A model generated the notes under the pieces. That model saw only the letters and a list, made by a program, of their open reading frames with translations, had not been told where the DNA came from and did no database searches. A DNA stretch of 64,000 nt from Branchipolynoe longqiensis. Lineage: Eukaryota > Annelida > Polychaeta > Phyllodocida > Polynoidae. The stretch is taken from contig CM059190.1 of assembly GCA_030323885.1 (NCBI GenBank), forward strand, positions 101,478,483 to 101,542,482, read 5' to 3'. This document shows positions 59,101-64,000 of this stretch, piece by piece (position 1 is the stretch's first letter; each line of letters begins with the position of its first letter). Position numbers and translations under genes: made by a program.

Positions 59101-62100
59101 CGAGATATATTGGCCTCGAATATCTATTTGGAACTTATTTAAATATTTAGTAGTCATATTTTTTAAACTCACATGTGTTAAAGTGGTGATGAAATTTCTA
59201 TTCAGATGAACAGCTTCATAAAGGCCTAACAAAATGGAGTCATTTGCTCTGAAAACCGAAAAGAAAACAACTGATAAAAGGCAGTTAATTGATATTATAA
59301 TAAATAAGATTAACATTACGCAGTTATATGCTGTATAAGCCATTATACGAGTATAATAACGCCGGAAGCATCCATCTGCTCCTCAGCCCTAACTCCTCCC
59401 CAAAGACCCTATAATACTAAGAAGGCTCACTCCCTATCTCTCCCATGGTAATGTAAATTTTGCAGTGCCACCTTGTAGTGGGTTTGATCAGCCGGCTGCT
59501 GGTTGGTGTTTCACATGTAAACACATACAATTATATTACACATGAGATAGGTAAGTATGAATACACATCAATATGAAATTGCTATGAACAAATACCCATC
59601 ATCATCAGCATCATCATCAGCATCACCATCATCACACATCTTTCACATTCATATATATACATTTATACATATAATATAGCACCTGTTTAACCAAGAGAAC
59701 AGCCAGCACACCAAGTGGTGGGTTTGATCATTTTGATTACACAATACAGGCTGAGTGAGCCGTCTTAGTATTATAGGGTCTTTGTCCTCCCATAGTCATC
59801 GACTGGAGGAGCCTTGATCTAGTAATCTACTGTTCCAGCCTAGTCAACTTCAAATCCGTTGGGGGGCGCCATCCGTCTGTTCATGTGTCAACTGAACCTC
59901 CCCCCCCCCCACCTAAAATCACTGAAGTGCCCAAAATCAATATCAAATATCAAGATTATACATAGAGATTATATATAATATATATAATAACTATTCCAAT
60001 TTTATTTCATTTTCCTTAATTTAGAATAGATTACAATGTATAATGTATATACACAATGTCTACACATGGAACATGTATATATATATATATATGGGAATCC
60101 TGCGGGGGTAACTACATAATAACATGTGAACTGAGAGTATACTACAAAGTATTTGTTCTTAAAATGCTTCTTCCTTTTACCTAAAAAATAAATAAATAAA
60201 TAAAACAACTTACTTGACTGGTTCGATCTTCTTTTCCTCCGCGACAAACATATTACCGACCTGGAAGAACAGAAATTACTAAATCATTCCATTTTAAAGT
60301 TGCATAGTCCGATGGGTTTACTCACCGTGAATATGGCCTATGCTGCCGACGCGGCGTAAAGCAACCACCAATCAATCAATCAAACCGATGGGTTTTGAGT
60401 TTCTGTCATTTTCTGAGATATAATCTACCTTACTTTAGTTAGAAGTAACTTTTATTTTAAATCGCAAACTTTTGAGATATTTGAAATGGAAACATTCTAA
60501 ATTAATTTTGGCAAGCTTGCCAAAACTCTATCACCATAGGCTTCTGCAGTAACAGGTTCTATTAATTGACTCAGTATTCCCTTCTATGTGATGTCAAATG
60601 TTTAATAAGTGCATCAGTATCTAAGGTAGATATGTAGAATCAAATCTAGATAATTGCTTTGGTTTCGAAAATTTGATGTTTTCATCGGACTATGCAGCTT
60701 TAACTACACCATAAACACAACCATCTCATCAACACAAATCGCCATAAAAATAATAGTGGCTGAATATGAATAAATCACAACCACTAATTAGTCACACGTG
60801 ATGCACGTTAATTTGTTTGTTGTTTTACCTCCTAGCCACATCTAAGGTCATATCAGGACGGGTACCGACTTGTGACAGTGCACACTCATGGTGACTTTAT
60901 AATGTTGCCCCACTGGGAAATCAGACCACCAGCACCATGCCCTGATATCCCACTCAGTCACATTATCCTGACACTGAGCTTACCAGTGCTTGCCCTATCC
61001 TACTAAGTGCCCTAGCACTATAAAGTTGCTATGAGTGCACACTAAAAGTTACCATGCGTGCGCACTGTCACAAGCCGGTACCCGTCCTGATATCACCATA
61101 GATATTGCCAGGACGTAAAACTCCAACAACCAACCAACAATTGAGGGAGTCACTTTCAATAGTTCTCCCTTTCCCCACAAGGTGGCGGCACCTACATTAA
61201 ACCACACACTCCTATAATAACAAGCCAAATAGTTCCAAACTTAACAAACAACTCGTGAATACAACATCGCCACAACACACTGAGAATTATAAAGGTATAA
61301 AACACGATGGATATCAATACTTGATTGTGAAATTAGTTAGAGCTTCAGGTTATGGAGACATGATCACATGCAGACACCACCGCTGTGGGGTATCCCTGAT
61401 AGACACGGCTCACACGGGGGCAAGACGCAGGTAGATCCTTCTTATGGTGAACGGGGTGTGATGAGTGGTGTGACCGATCACGTGACGAGATGGGCCAGCC
61501 TACCTGTTACGACCCGGCTCAACAAACCATCTGATCCCATCGCCATTGGAGGCTCTTTTTCTTAAGTTAAACTTCTCAATATAAATTGGTTTGGTGGTTT
61601 TGGAGTTTTATATCCAGGGCCTATATGTATGTGCTAATTTTTAACCAGACCGGGGTTAAAGGAGGGTGCTGGGTTATCTAACCCCGGGGTTCTAAATGTG
61701 TCATGGGGGGATGTATGGGTCCAAAGCGTGCATGGGTTAGCTAACATTTCAGTTATTTATAGATTTCGGGAACCCCTGTGTGCATATTTACATTCGTCGA
61801 TTCGACACTATTAATATCTCCGCCAATGCGGTGGTAGCCTTAATAACGGTTCGAATTTAGGGTTAAATTGATAACATTTCACTTATTGCGTATGTAATTC
61901 TGTTAAATATGACAATAGATTTGGGCCTAATATATTGCCGTAGATTCGGCGGTGGCCATTTTTATTTGACGTTGGACAGTATGGAAATCGACGGAGGCGG
62001 CGATTTGTTTACTTTACATTCGTCGATTTTACAATTTGAATAACGCCGCCAATGCGGCGGCAGCATTAATAACAGTTCGAATTTAGGGTTAAATTGATAA

Positions 62101-62781
62101 AATTTCATTTATTGCGTATCTAATTCTGTTAAATATGGTCGCATTGAATAGATTTGGCCCGAGTCGGTGCCTCACCCCACCTTTAACCCCTCCTTTCGCT
62201 TGGGGTTAGTGCAGGCGACTTTACACTCGCCGAGTTAGTTTAACCCCGACACATACATACGCAGTTTTCGCCGCTAACTCGCTGAAAACCAGCTTCGCAG
62301 CGCTAACCCGAACACATATAGGCCCTGATAACCAGTGCACACTCGTGGTAACTTCAGTCGTGCATCACAAGGCCACCATGACCTTATAAGTGATATGCCA
62401 CCCACCCACCCAGCCCTATCCTGATAACGCTGAGCGCCTGGCTAGGGAGCGACAAGCATGCCAAAAGCCTGGCTAGGCAGCGACAAGCATGCCAAAAGCC
62501 TGGCTAGGCAGCGACAAGCATGCCAAAAGCCTGGCTAGGAAGCGACAAGCATGCCAAACGCCTGGCTAGGAAGCGCCAAGTATCAAGTTATTGGTTTGAC
62601 TCTACCAGGGTTCGAATCCCACGATCTAGCAAAACGGGAGACGGTCAACGCATTCGACCATCCCGTCTGGTTTAAGGTAAGTGTGGGTTGATGCACGACA
62701 CCAGATGATTGATTACTTGCCATGTTTGTGAGAGAAGCGAAGAATCCTGTTGCTTGCTCAGTGTTCTTGAGCTGATATTGC
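38977..62781 (-). CDS. ARMH3: Armadillo-like helical domain-containing protein 3, C-terminal 428 residues (5' part outside window)
   Basis: Fifteen coding exons on the minus strand total 1288 nt with consistent phases, from [14 protein letters not shown] to EFSTIP and TAG. The chain is highly similar to the C-terminal two thirds of animal ARMH3 (C10orf76, about 690 residues), including [78 protein letters not shown] and the EFSTI end. This is the conserved ARMH3/DUF1741 C-terminal region. Known role: a cytosolic alpha-helical protein at the Golgi that binds PI4KB and GBF1 and supports Golgi PI4P. The linker [17 protein letters not shown] is low-complexity. All introns are GT-AG except the first in the window, which looks GC-AG. 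The 5' exons continue beyond 64 kb. Confidence 0.95.
39895..40078 (-). mobile_element. SINE-A partial copy
   Basis: Inverted head half, starting CAATTGGTCTTCCTCATTCC as in the copy at 9232, which suggests a shared truncated subfamily. Confidence 0.7.
40092..40424 (-). mobile_element. SINE-A, full-length copy
   Basis: Inverted, tail GGTTGTTGGAGTTTTACATC to head; box B-like region reads GGGAATCACACTCCCG. A further head-only fragment follows at 40432-40505. Confidence 0.85.
40618..40734 (-). CDS. ARMH3: ARMH3 exon
   Basis: 117 nt, phase 0, coding [20 protein letters not shown] and [19 protein letters not shown]. The acceptor is CTGTTATAG and the donor is ACTC|GTGAGT. Confidence 0.94.
40798..40975. 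mobile_element. Pogo/Tc1-like MITE, inverted copy
   Basis: Inverse of the 31540 family, with end GGTTAGAGAG-type sequence at the right (CAGTTAGAGAGGTTTTACTA). The left end is degraded. Confidence 0.75.
41077..41168. repeat. (GT)n microsatellite
   Basis: Two GT tracts separated by GCCTGCGTGCGTGCGT, in an ARMH3 intron. Confidence 0.95.
41985..42139 (-). CDS. ARMH3: ARMH3 exon
   Basis: 155 nt, phase 1 to phase 0, coding [34 protein letters not shown] and [17 protein letters not shown]. The acceptor is ACTACGCAG and the donor is ACAG|GTACCG. Confidence 0.94.
42193..42612. mobile_element. hAT-like MITE with CAGGGTTCCTGCA ends
   Basis: 420 bp; 13-bp perfect inverted ends CAGGGTTCCTGCA / TGCAGGAACCCTG. 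GTAAATC occurs on both sides (overlapping the terminal C or G), compatible with a short target duplication. It lies 53 bp from the ARMH3 exon at 41985-42139. Confidence 0.75.
43075..43410 (-). mobile_element. SINE-A, full-length copy
   Basis: Inverted and little diverged: GACAGTGCGCACTCATGGCG, CCTTGCCCTATCCTAATAAT, and a head ending TTCGGCCACCCCGTCTGG. Confidence 0.85.
43695..43740. repeat. (GTTTA)n microsatellite
   Basis: About eight TTTAG units, followed by G/T-rich sequence to 44035. The Gly/Phe/Val or Pro/Thr/Lys-rich frames across 43755-44035 are not coding; the ARMH3 exon donor at 44056 ends the coding part. Confidence 0.9.
44057..44183 (-). CDS. ARMH3: ARMH3 exon
   Basis: 127 nt, phase 0 to phase 1, coding [34 protein letters not shown] and VFDNLYSM. 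The acceptor is GCCCGCCAG and the donor is ATGG|GTGAGG. This is one of the most conserved ARMH3 blocks. Confidence 0.95.
44241..44568 (-). mobile_element. SINE-D, full-length copy
   Basis: Inverse strand begins with a tRNA-like head (GACGTAGCTTAGCCGGTAGA) and ends AAATAAAACAAGCC. About 90% like the copy at 28341-28677 by eye. Confidence 0.82.
44640..45115. mobile_element. SINE-A composite (one + fragment, two - pieces)
   Basis: A plus-strand tail fragment at 44640-44722, then an inverted copy starting at 44765. A second inverted tail (GGTTGGTTGTCGGGGTTTTA at 44833) is inserted within or abuts that copy and runs to the head at ~45115. Confidence 0.65.
45315..45592. mobile_element. TIR element with one shared core
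   Basis: About 42-bp imperfect inverted ends starting CCGGTGTCGCAGTTT and ending near CCGCGGTACGC. The interior (45366-45508) is one copy of the shared core (ATATCTCTAAAACCACACC, TAGAAACAAATCGCTTGGTA). Confidence 0.82.
46010..46410. repeat. ACAATTGACAGTG minisatellite
   Basis: Imperfect 12-bp units ACAATTGACAGTG / ACAATTGACCATG in an ARMH3 intron, ending 13 bp from the exon donor at 46422. Confidence 0.88.
46423..46505 (-). CDS. ARMH3: ARMH3 exon
   Basis: 83 nt, phase 1 to phase 0, coding [20 protein letters not shown] then IFHLANK. The acceptor is GTTTTCAG and the donor is TAAG|GTAATT. Confidence 0.92.
46627..46943. mobile_element. TIR element, 22-bp perfect ends
   Basis: Ends TTACCGTATATGTCCCAATA and its exact inverse. 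The interior has about two copies of an 84-bp repeat (ATCATATTCAGACTAAATAC). Confidence 0.82.
47145..47530 (+). mobile_element. LINE 3'-end fragment with (GAT)n tail
   Basis: Same 3' end as 5188-6498; contains a short inverted SINE-A tail insertion at 47230-47285. The tail GATGATGATGG starts near 47480. Confidence 0.6.
47582..47670 (-). CDS. ARMH3: ARMH3 exon
   Basis: 89 nt, phase 2 to phase 1, coding [20 protein letters not shown] then QYTWKDLWT. The acceptor is CGGTACAG and the donor is ACAG|GTAAAT. Confidence 0.92.
47729..48149 (-). mobile_element. Mutator-like MITE copy 3, 9-bp target duplication
   Basis: 421 bp bounded by TAGATAACAGATTCACC and GCATCTTTTATCTA. The perfect 9-bp duplication GAAAATAAC flanks it at 47720-47728 and 48150-48158. 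Inverted relative to copies 1 and 2; it lies 50 bp upstream of the ARMH3 exon acceptor at 47671. Confidence 0.92.
48159..49378. other. ARMH3 intron, no element recognised
   Basis: Unique-looking sequence. A weak CA tract lies near 48510. No open frame resembles a known family. Confidence 0.45.
49379..49439 (-). CDS. ARMH3: ARMH3 exon
   Basis: 61 nt, phase 1 to phase 2, coding [19 protein letters not shown]. The acceptor is TCGTTCTAG and the donor is ACTT|GTAAGT. Confidence 0.91.
49710..50035 (-). mobile_element. SINE-A, full-length copy
   Basis: Inverted; GTTGGGGTTTTGCGTCCTGG to the head at CCAGTCGGCCATCCCG. Confidence 0.8.
50047..50262 (+). mobile_element. SINE-A copy, internally deleted
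   Basis: Plus-oriented, clean head (GGTAGAGCTGCGGCTTCCCA, GGGAGTTCGATTCCC). The body jumps from GGTCATGACGG to the AAAACTCCAACAACC tail. It lies head-to-head with the previous copy, 11 bp apart. Confidence 0.8.
50499..50568 (-). CDS. ARMH3: ARMH3 exon: basic linker
   Basis: 70 nt, phase 0 to phase 1, coding [20 protein letters not shown] then ALL. The acceptor is TTTCTTTCAG; the donor CTCG|GTTGGT is weak but its phase fits. Confidence 0.88.
50622..50895 (+). mobile_element. SINE-C, full-length copy
   Basis: Head TGTGGCGGAGTAGTTAGAGT and GGTTGGTGGTTCAATTCCCC, then a body with GCGTCATCAAAGGCCAGTTG, ending near CAGACTTGTCCATGA. Confidence 0.82.
51646..52345 (+). repeat. Possible solo LTR
   Basis: Starts TGTAACTG and ends CTTACA (TG..CA termini), with TATATA at ~51868 and AATAAA at ~52172 in promoter-then-polyA order. 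There is no target duplication and no coding remains, so this is tentative. Confidence 0.25.
52436..52501 (-). CDS. ARMH3: ARMH3 exon
   Basis: 66 nt, phase 0, coding [20 protein letters not shown] then KM. The acceptor is CACCTCCAG and the donor is AATG|GTAACT. Confidence 0.93.
52628..53575. repeat. 17-bp minisatellite (TGTACATTTCATTGATG)
   Basis: About 55 copies of the 17-mer with CATTGATG/CATCGATG and TGTACA/TGTGCA variants, in an ARMH3 intron. Peptides such as [10 protein letters not shown] are artefacts. Confidence 0.96.
53857..53915 (-). CDS. ARMH3: ARMH3 exon
   Basis: 59 nt, phase 1 to phase 0, coding [19 protein letters not shown]. The acceptor is GCTTTCAG and the donor is TGAG|GTAAGT. 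Confidence 0.92.
54085..54195 (+). mobile_element. SINE-B head next to the 5S-like array
   Basis: GGGAACCTAGGTAGTGTAAT, GGTTAGCATGCTAGCCC and GGGTTCGAATTC, joining directly to the first 5S-like unit. Confidence 0.7.
54196..54980 (+). repeat. 5S-rRNA-derived tandem array, 8 units of ~107 bp
   Basis: The landmark CATCCTGATACAG recurs at 54222, 54328, 54435, 54542, 54649, 54743, 54851 and 54958. Each unit holds AGTACTTGGATGGGTGACCA and CCTGGGAATACGAGGTGCTA, matching the 3' half of animal 5S rRNA including the box C region. A remnant of the 5' end (TATGGCCAACCAAATCAG) is also present. The middle (about 25-30 nt) is missing, so these are not functional 5S genes. Confidence 0.82.
55046..55144 (-). 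CDS. ARMH3: ARMH3 exon
   Basis: 99 nt, phase 1 to phase 1, coding [17 protein letters not shown] then [15 protein letters not shown]. The acceptor is CTTTCAG and the donor is AAAG|GTTTGT. Confidence 0.93.
55145..57839. other. ARMH3 intron, diverged AT-rich repeats only
   Basis: Between 56430 and 57110 about four diverged ~190-bp units share CAATCAAAATGCACTTTTTG and CTAGCCACAGTGAATATAC. No coding sequence is recognised. Confidence 0.5.
57840..58435. mobile_element. SINE-A cluster: + tail fragment and two inverted copies
   Basis: Tail fragment at 57845-57895 (+), partial inverted copy at 57898-58130, and full inverted copy at 58150-58435. Sixty to seventy bp separate the cluster from the ARMH3 exon donor at 58511. 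Confidence 0.75.
58512..58596 (-). CDS. ARMH3: ARMH3 exon: Pro/Thr/Ser-rich linker
   Basis: 85 nt, phase 0 to phase 1, coding [17 protein letters not shown] then [11 protein letters not shown]. The acceptor is AATTTCAG and the donor is CAGG|GTGAGT. The segment is probably disordered. Confidence 0.88.
59173..59248 (-). CDS. ARMH3: ARMH3 exon
   Basis: 76 nt, phase 2 to phase 0, coding [20 protein letters not shown] then TTLTH. The acceptor is GGTTTTCAG and the donor is ACAT|GTGAGT. Confidence 0.9.
59401..59784. mobile_element. TIR element, 32-bp ends, 7-bp target duplication
   Basis: Ends CAAAGACCCTATAATACTAA with one mismatch over 32 bp. TCCTCCC flanks both sides (59394-59400, 59785-59791). 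The interior is non-coding and includes CATCATCAG repeats. The inner phrase of the left flank (GCCATTATACGAGTATAATA) also occurs near 1977. Confidence 0.85.
60214..60260 (-). CDS. ARMH3: ARMH3 exon
   Basis: 47 nt, phase 0 to phase 2, coding [15 protein letters not shown] plus two bases. The acceptor is TTCTTCCAG and the donor is TCAA|GTAAGT. Confidence 0.85.
60294..60703. mobile_element. MITE family T copy with nested LINE tail
   Basis: Ends TTAAAGTTGCATAGTCCGAT and GGACTATGCAGCTTTAA. Interrupted by a 65-bp insertion at 60320-60384. Confidence 0.85.
60320..60384 (+). mobile_element. 65-bp LINE 3' end with 11-bp target duplication
   Basis: ACTCACCGTGAATATGGCCT to an (AATC)n tail, flanked by CCGATGGGTTT at 60309-60319 and 60385-60395. 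Same 3' end as at 7090-7150. Confidence 0.85.
60821..61138. mobile_element. SINE-A pair, inverted copy then + tail fragment
   Basis: Inverted copy from 60821 to about 61010, truncated at CCTATCCTACTAAGTGCC, followed by a plus tail piece (61012-61138) ending ACTCCAACAACCAACC. Confidence 0.7.
61615..62327. mobile_element. TIR element CAGGGCC...GGCCCTG with GC-rich core
   Basis: Ends CAGGGCCTATATGTATG and the inverse ACATATAGGCCCTG. Internal blocks at 61790-61935 and 62025-62155 repeat CGTCGATT, GCCGCCAATGCGG and TTAGGGTTAAATTGATAA, also seen (inverse) in the element at 5323-6339. Confidence 0.72.
62335..62672 (-). mobile_element. SINE-A copy with an internal 31-bp tandem expansion
   Basis: Inverted copy in which CTGGCTAGGCAGCGACAAGC plus CATGCCAAAAGC is repeated about five times (62436-62580). 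The head ends TTCGACCATCCCGTCTGG. Confidence 0.8.
62721..62781 (-). CDS. ARMH3: ARMH3 exon (first in window), GC donor
   Basis: 61 nt, entering in phase 2 and leaving in phase 0. It codes [20 protein letters not shown]. The acceptor is TTTTGCAG. Joining in phase to the next exon requires the intron to start GCAAGT (minus strand 62720-62715), the usual consensus of a GC-AG intron. Confidence 0.82.
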
Positions 62782-62916
62782 CTGCAAAACAAAACAGTTT
62801 GAGTCTTCCATTCAACTAATGACGCTGCTGGTGTAATAGGTTTGCTGTGACTAATTGATTGATTAAATGATTGGGGTGCATGGAGGTCCCCAGGTGAAAT
62901 GCCACATGCACAGGAC

Positions 62917-63015
62917 TGGTAGGCGTGGGTAGGTTGATTGCATCAGGCAGCCTAAAGCATATAACGGTTGAGACGTTAGCCCGGGAATGGCAGATGTGTG
63001 GGTTCGAGTCCGACT
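62917..63015 (+). mobile_element. SINE-B head
   Basis: GTAGGCGTGGGTAGGTTGAT, GATTGCATCAGGCAGCC and box B-like GGGTTCGAGTCC. Confidence 0.6.
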
Positions 63016-63279
63016 ATAGGTGCGAAGTTTCCCTTCATTTGCAAAAATAACCCCCTTGATATTGGATCCGTGACCAGGAGTATGTACATTATGTGCTGTA
63101 TAGTTTCAACGTTTTTCCTATGTATGCACTGTCAGTGTGCGACCGGGATACATTTATAATTGTAATGATGACCGGAAGCGGCGGCCGAATGGGGACCTTT
63201 CATGAGCCATTTCTCTCGCTATACACTTGGTGGCAGCACCCGTTCCAGGTCCAAGTCGGCCATCATGTTTGGATAGAAG

Positions 63280-63850
63280 GGTGTAGATGTGTGTGTGTGT
63301 TGGTGGTGTAGGTGTGTGGTGGGGGTGGAGGTGTATGGTGGGGATTTAGGGATGTGGTGGAGGTGTAGGTATGTGCGTGGTGGGGGTGTAGGTATGTGGT
63401 GAGGGTTTAGGGGTGTGGTGGGGTGTAGGTGCGTGGTGGGGGTTTAGGGATGTGGTGAGGGTGTATGTGAGTGGTGGTGTAGGTGTGTGTGTGGTGAGGA
63501 TGTAGGTGTGTGTGTGTGGTGAGGGTGTAGGTGTGTGTGTGGTGAGGCTGTAGGTGTGTGGGTGGTGGTGTAGGTGCGGTGTGTGTGGTGGGGGTGTAAG
63601 TGTGTAGTGGGGGTGTAAGGGGTACTGGGGGTATAGTTGTGTGTCATTGGGTGTAGGGGGTATAGGTGTGTGTCATGGGGGTTTAGGGCTGTGGTGGGGG
63701 TGTAGGTGGGTGGTGGGGGTTTAGGGATGCTAAAGATTGTGAGGTGCCGCTCTGCAAGACACCCCCACACCTCCACCAGAAACACCCCCACCACACACAG
63801 TCAACCCCCACCACATCCCTACACCCCCACAACATCTCTAAGCCCCCACG
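63280..63850. repeat. GGTGTAGGTGTGTGGTGGG low-complexity tract
   Basis: Irregular G/T-rich repeats, turning to C/A-rich after 63755 (CACCCCCACCACA), so part could form a hairpin. Pro/His/Thr frames are artefacts. Confidence 0.9.
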
Positions 63851-63861
63851 ACACCCCTAGA

Positions 63862-64000
63862 TGTTGGTAGATCGTGGGTTCGAACCCTGGTCGCGTCAAA
63901 CCAATGACTTAAAAATTGATACTTGTCGCTTCCTAGCCTGGTGCTCGGCATTATTAGGACAGGACAAGGACTGGTTGGCTCAGTGTCAGGATAATTTGAC
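63862..64000 (+). mobile_element. SINE-A copy, cut by window end
   Basis: Plus-oriented; head GGGTTCGAACCCTGGTCGCG to CAGTGTCAGGATAATTTGAC at the last base. Confidence 0.8.

Overview
This is a gene-poor, repeat-rich stretch of an animal nuclear genome, most likely a mollusc (probably a marine gastropod). The evidence is the spliced genes with GT-AG introns of 0.3-10 kb, many tRNA-derived SINEs, non-LTR retrotransposon remains, a tyrosine-recombinase retrotransposon, many short inverted-repeat (MITE) elements, and tandem arrays in most introns. The mollusc assignment is inferred from the SINE and LINE types and is not proven. There are no bacterial operons, rRNA operons or CRISPR arrays.

I could assemble two protein-coding genes exon by exon, both on the minus strand. 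(1) Positions 27151 down to 3029 hold a complete eight-exon gene for a 306-residue protein. It has an N-terminal signal peptide followed by one type-2 periplasmic solute-binding domain (SBP_bac_3-like) without the channel insertion of ionotropic glutamate receptors. Every splice phase matches and the stop codon is reached. An animal-encoded secreted 'periplasmic' binding protein is the most interesting item here. (2) Positions 62781 down to 38977 hold the last 15 coding exons (428 residues) of ARMH3 (C10orf76), the Golgi-associated armadillo-like partner of PI4KB and GBF1. The 5' part lies beyond the window. One ARMH3 intron appears to be GC-AG.

By region: 1-3 kb is the 3' flank of the SBP gene with SINE/MITE debris and a 10-bp minisatellite that starts about 95 bp after the stop. 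3-17.5 kb holds SBP exons 8 to 2, with tandem arrays touching two splice sites, a degenerate LINE (9.7-14.5 kb) in intron 3 and a MITE with a perfect 9-bp target duplication. 17.5-27 kb is intron 1, with a GC-rich Ngaro-type retrotransposon (A1-body-B1-A2-B2 repeats) inserted in an older MITE, plus nested MITEs. 27-39 kb is intergenic: a Harbinger-like MITE just upstream of the SBP start codon, SINEs, and inverted-repeat elements that share one ~200-bp core. 39-62.8 kb is ARMH3, whose introns hold SINEs, minisatellites, a 5S-rRNA-derived tandem array and MITEs. 62.8-64 kb is ARMH3 intron with SINE and GT-rich repeats.

The two genes have no evident functional link; they are neighbours on the same strand about 11.8 kb apart. 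Most long open frames (KPVQTSSNQ, HTIPCG, CVHLIDV, His- or Val-rich) are artefacts of tandem repeats and are not annotated as genes.
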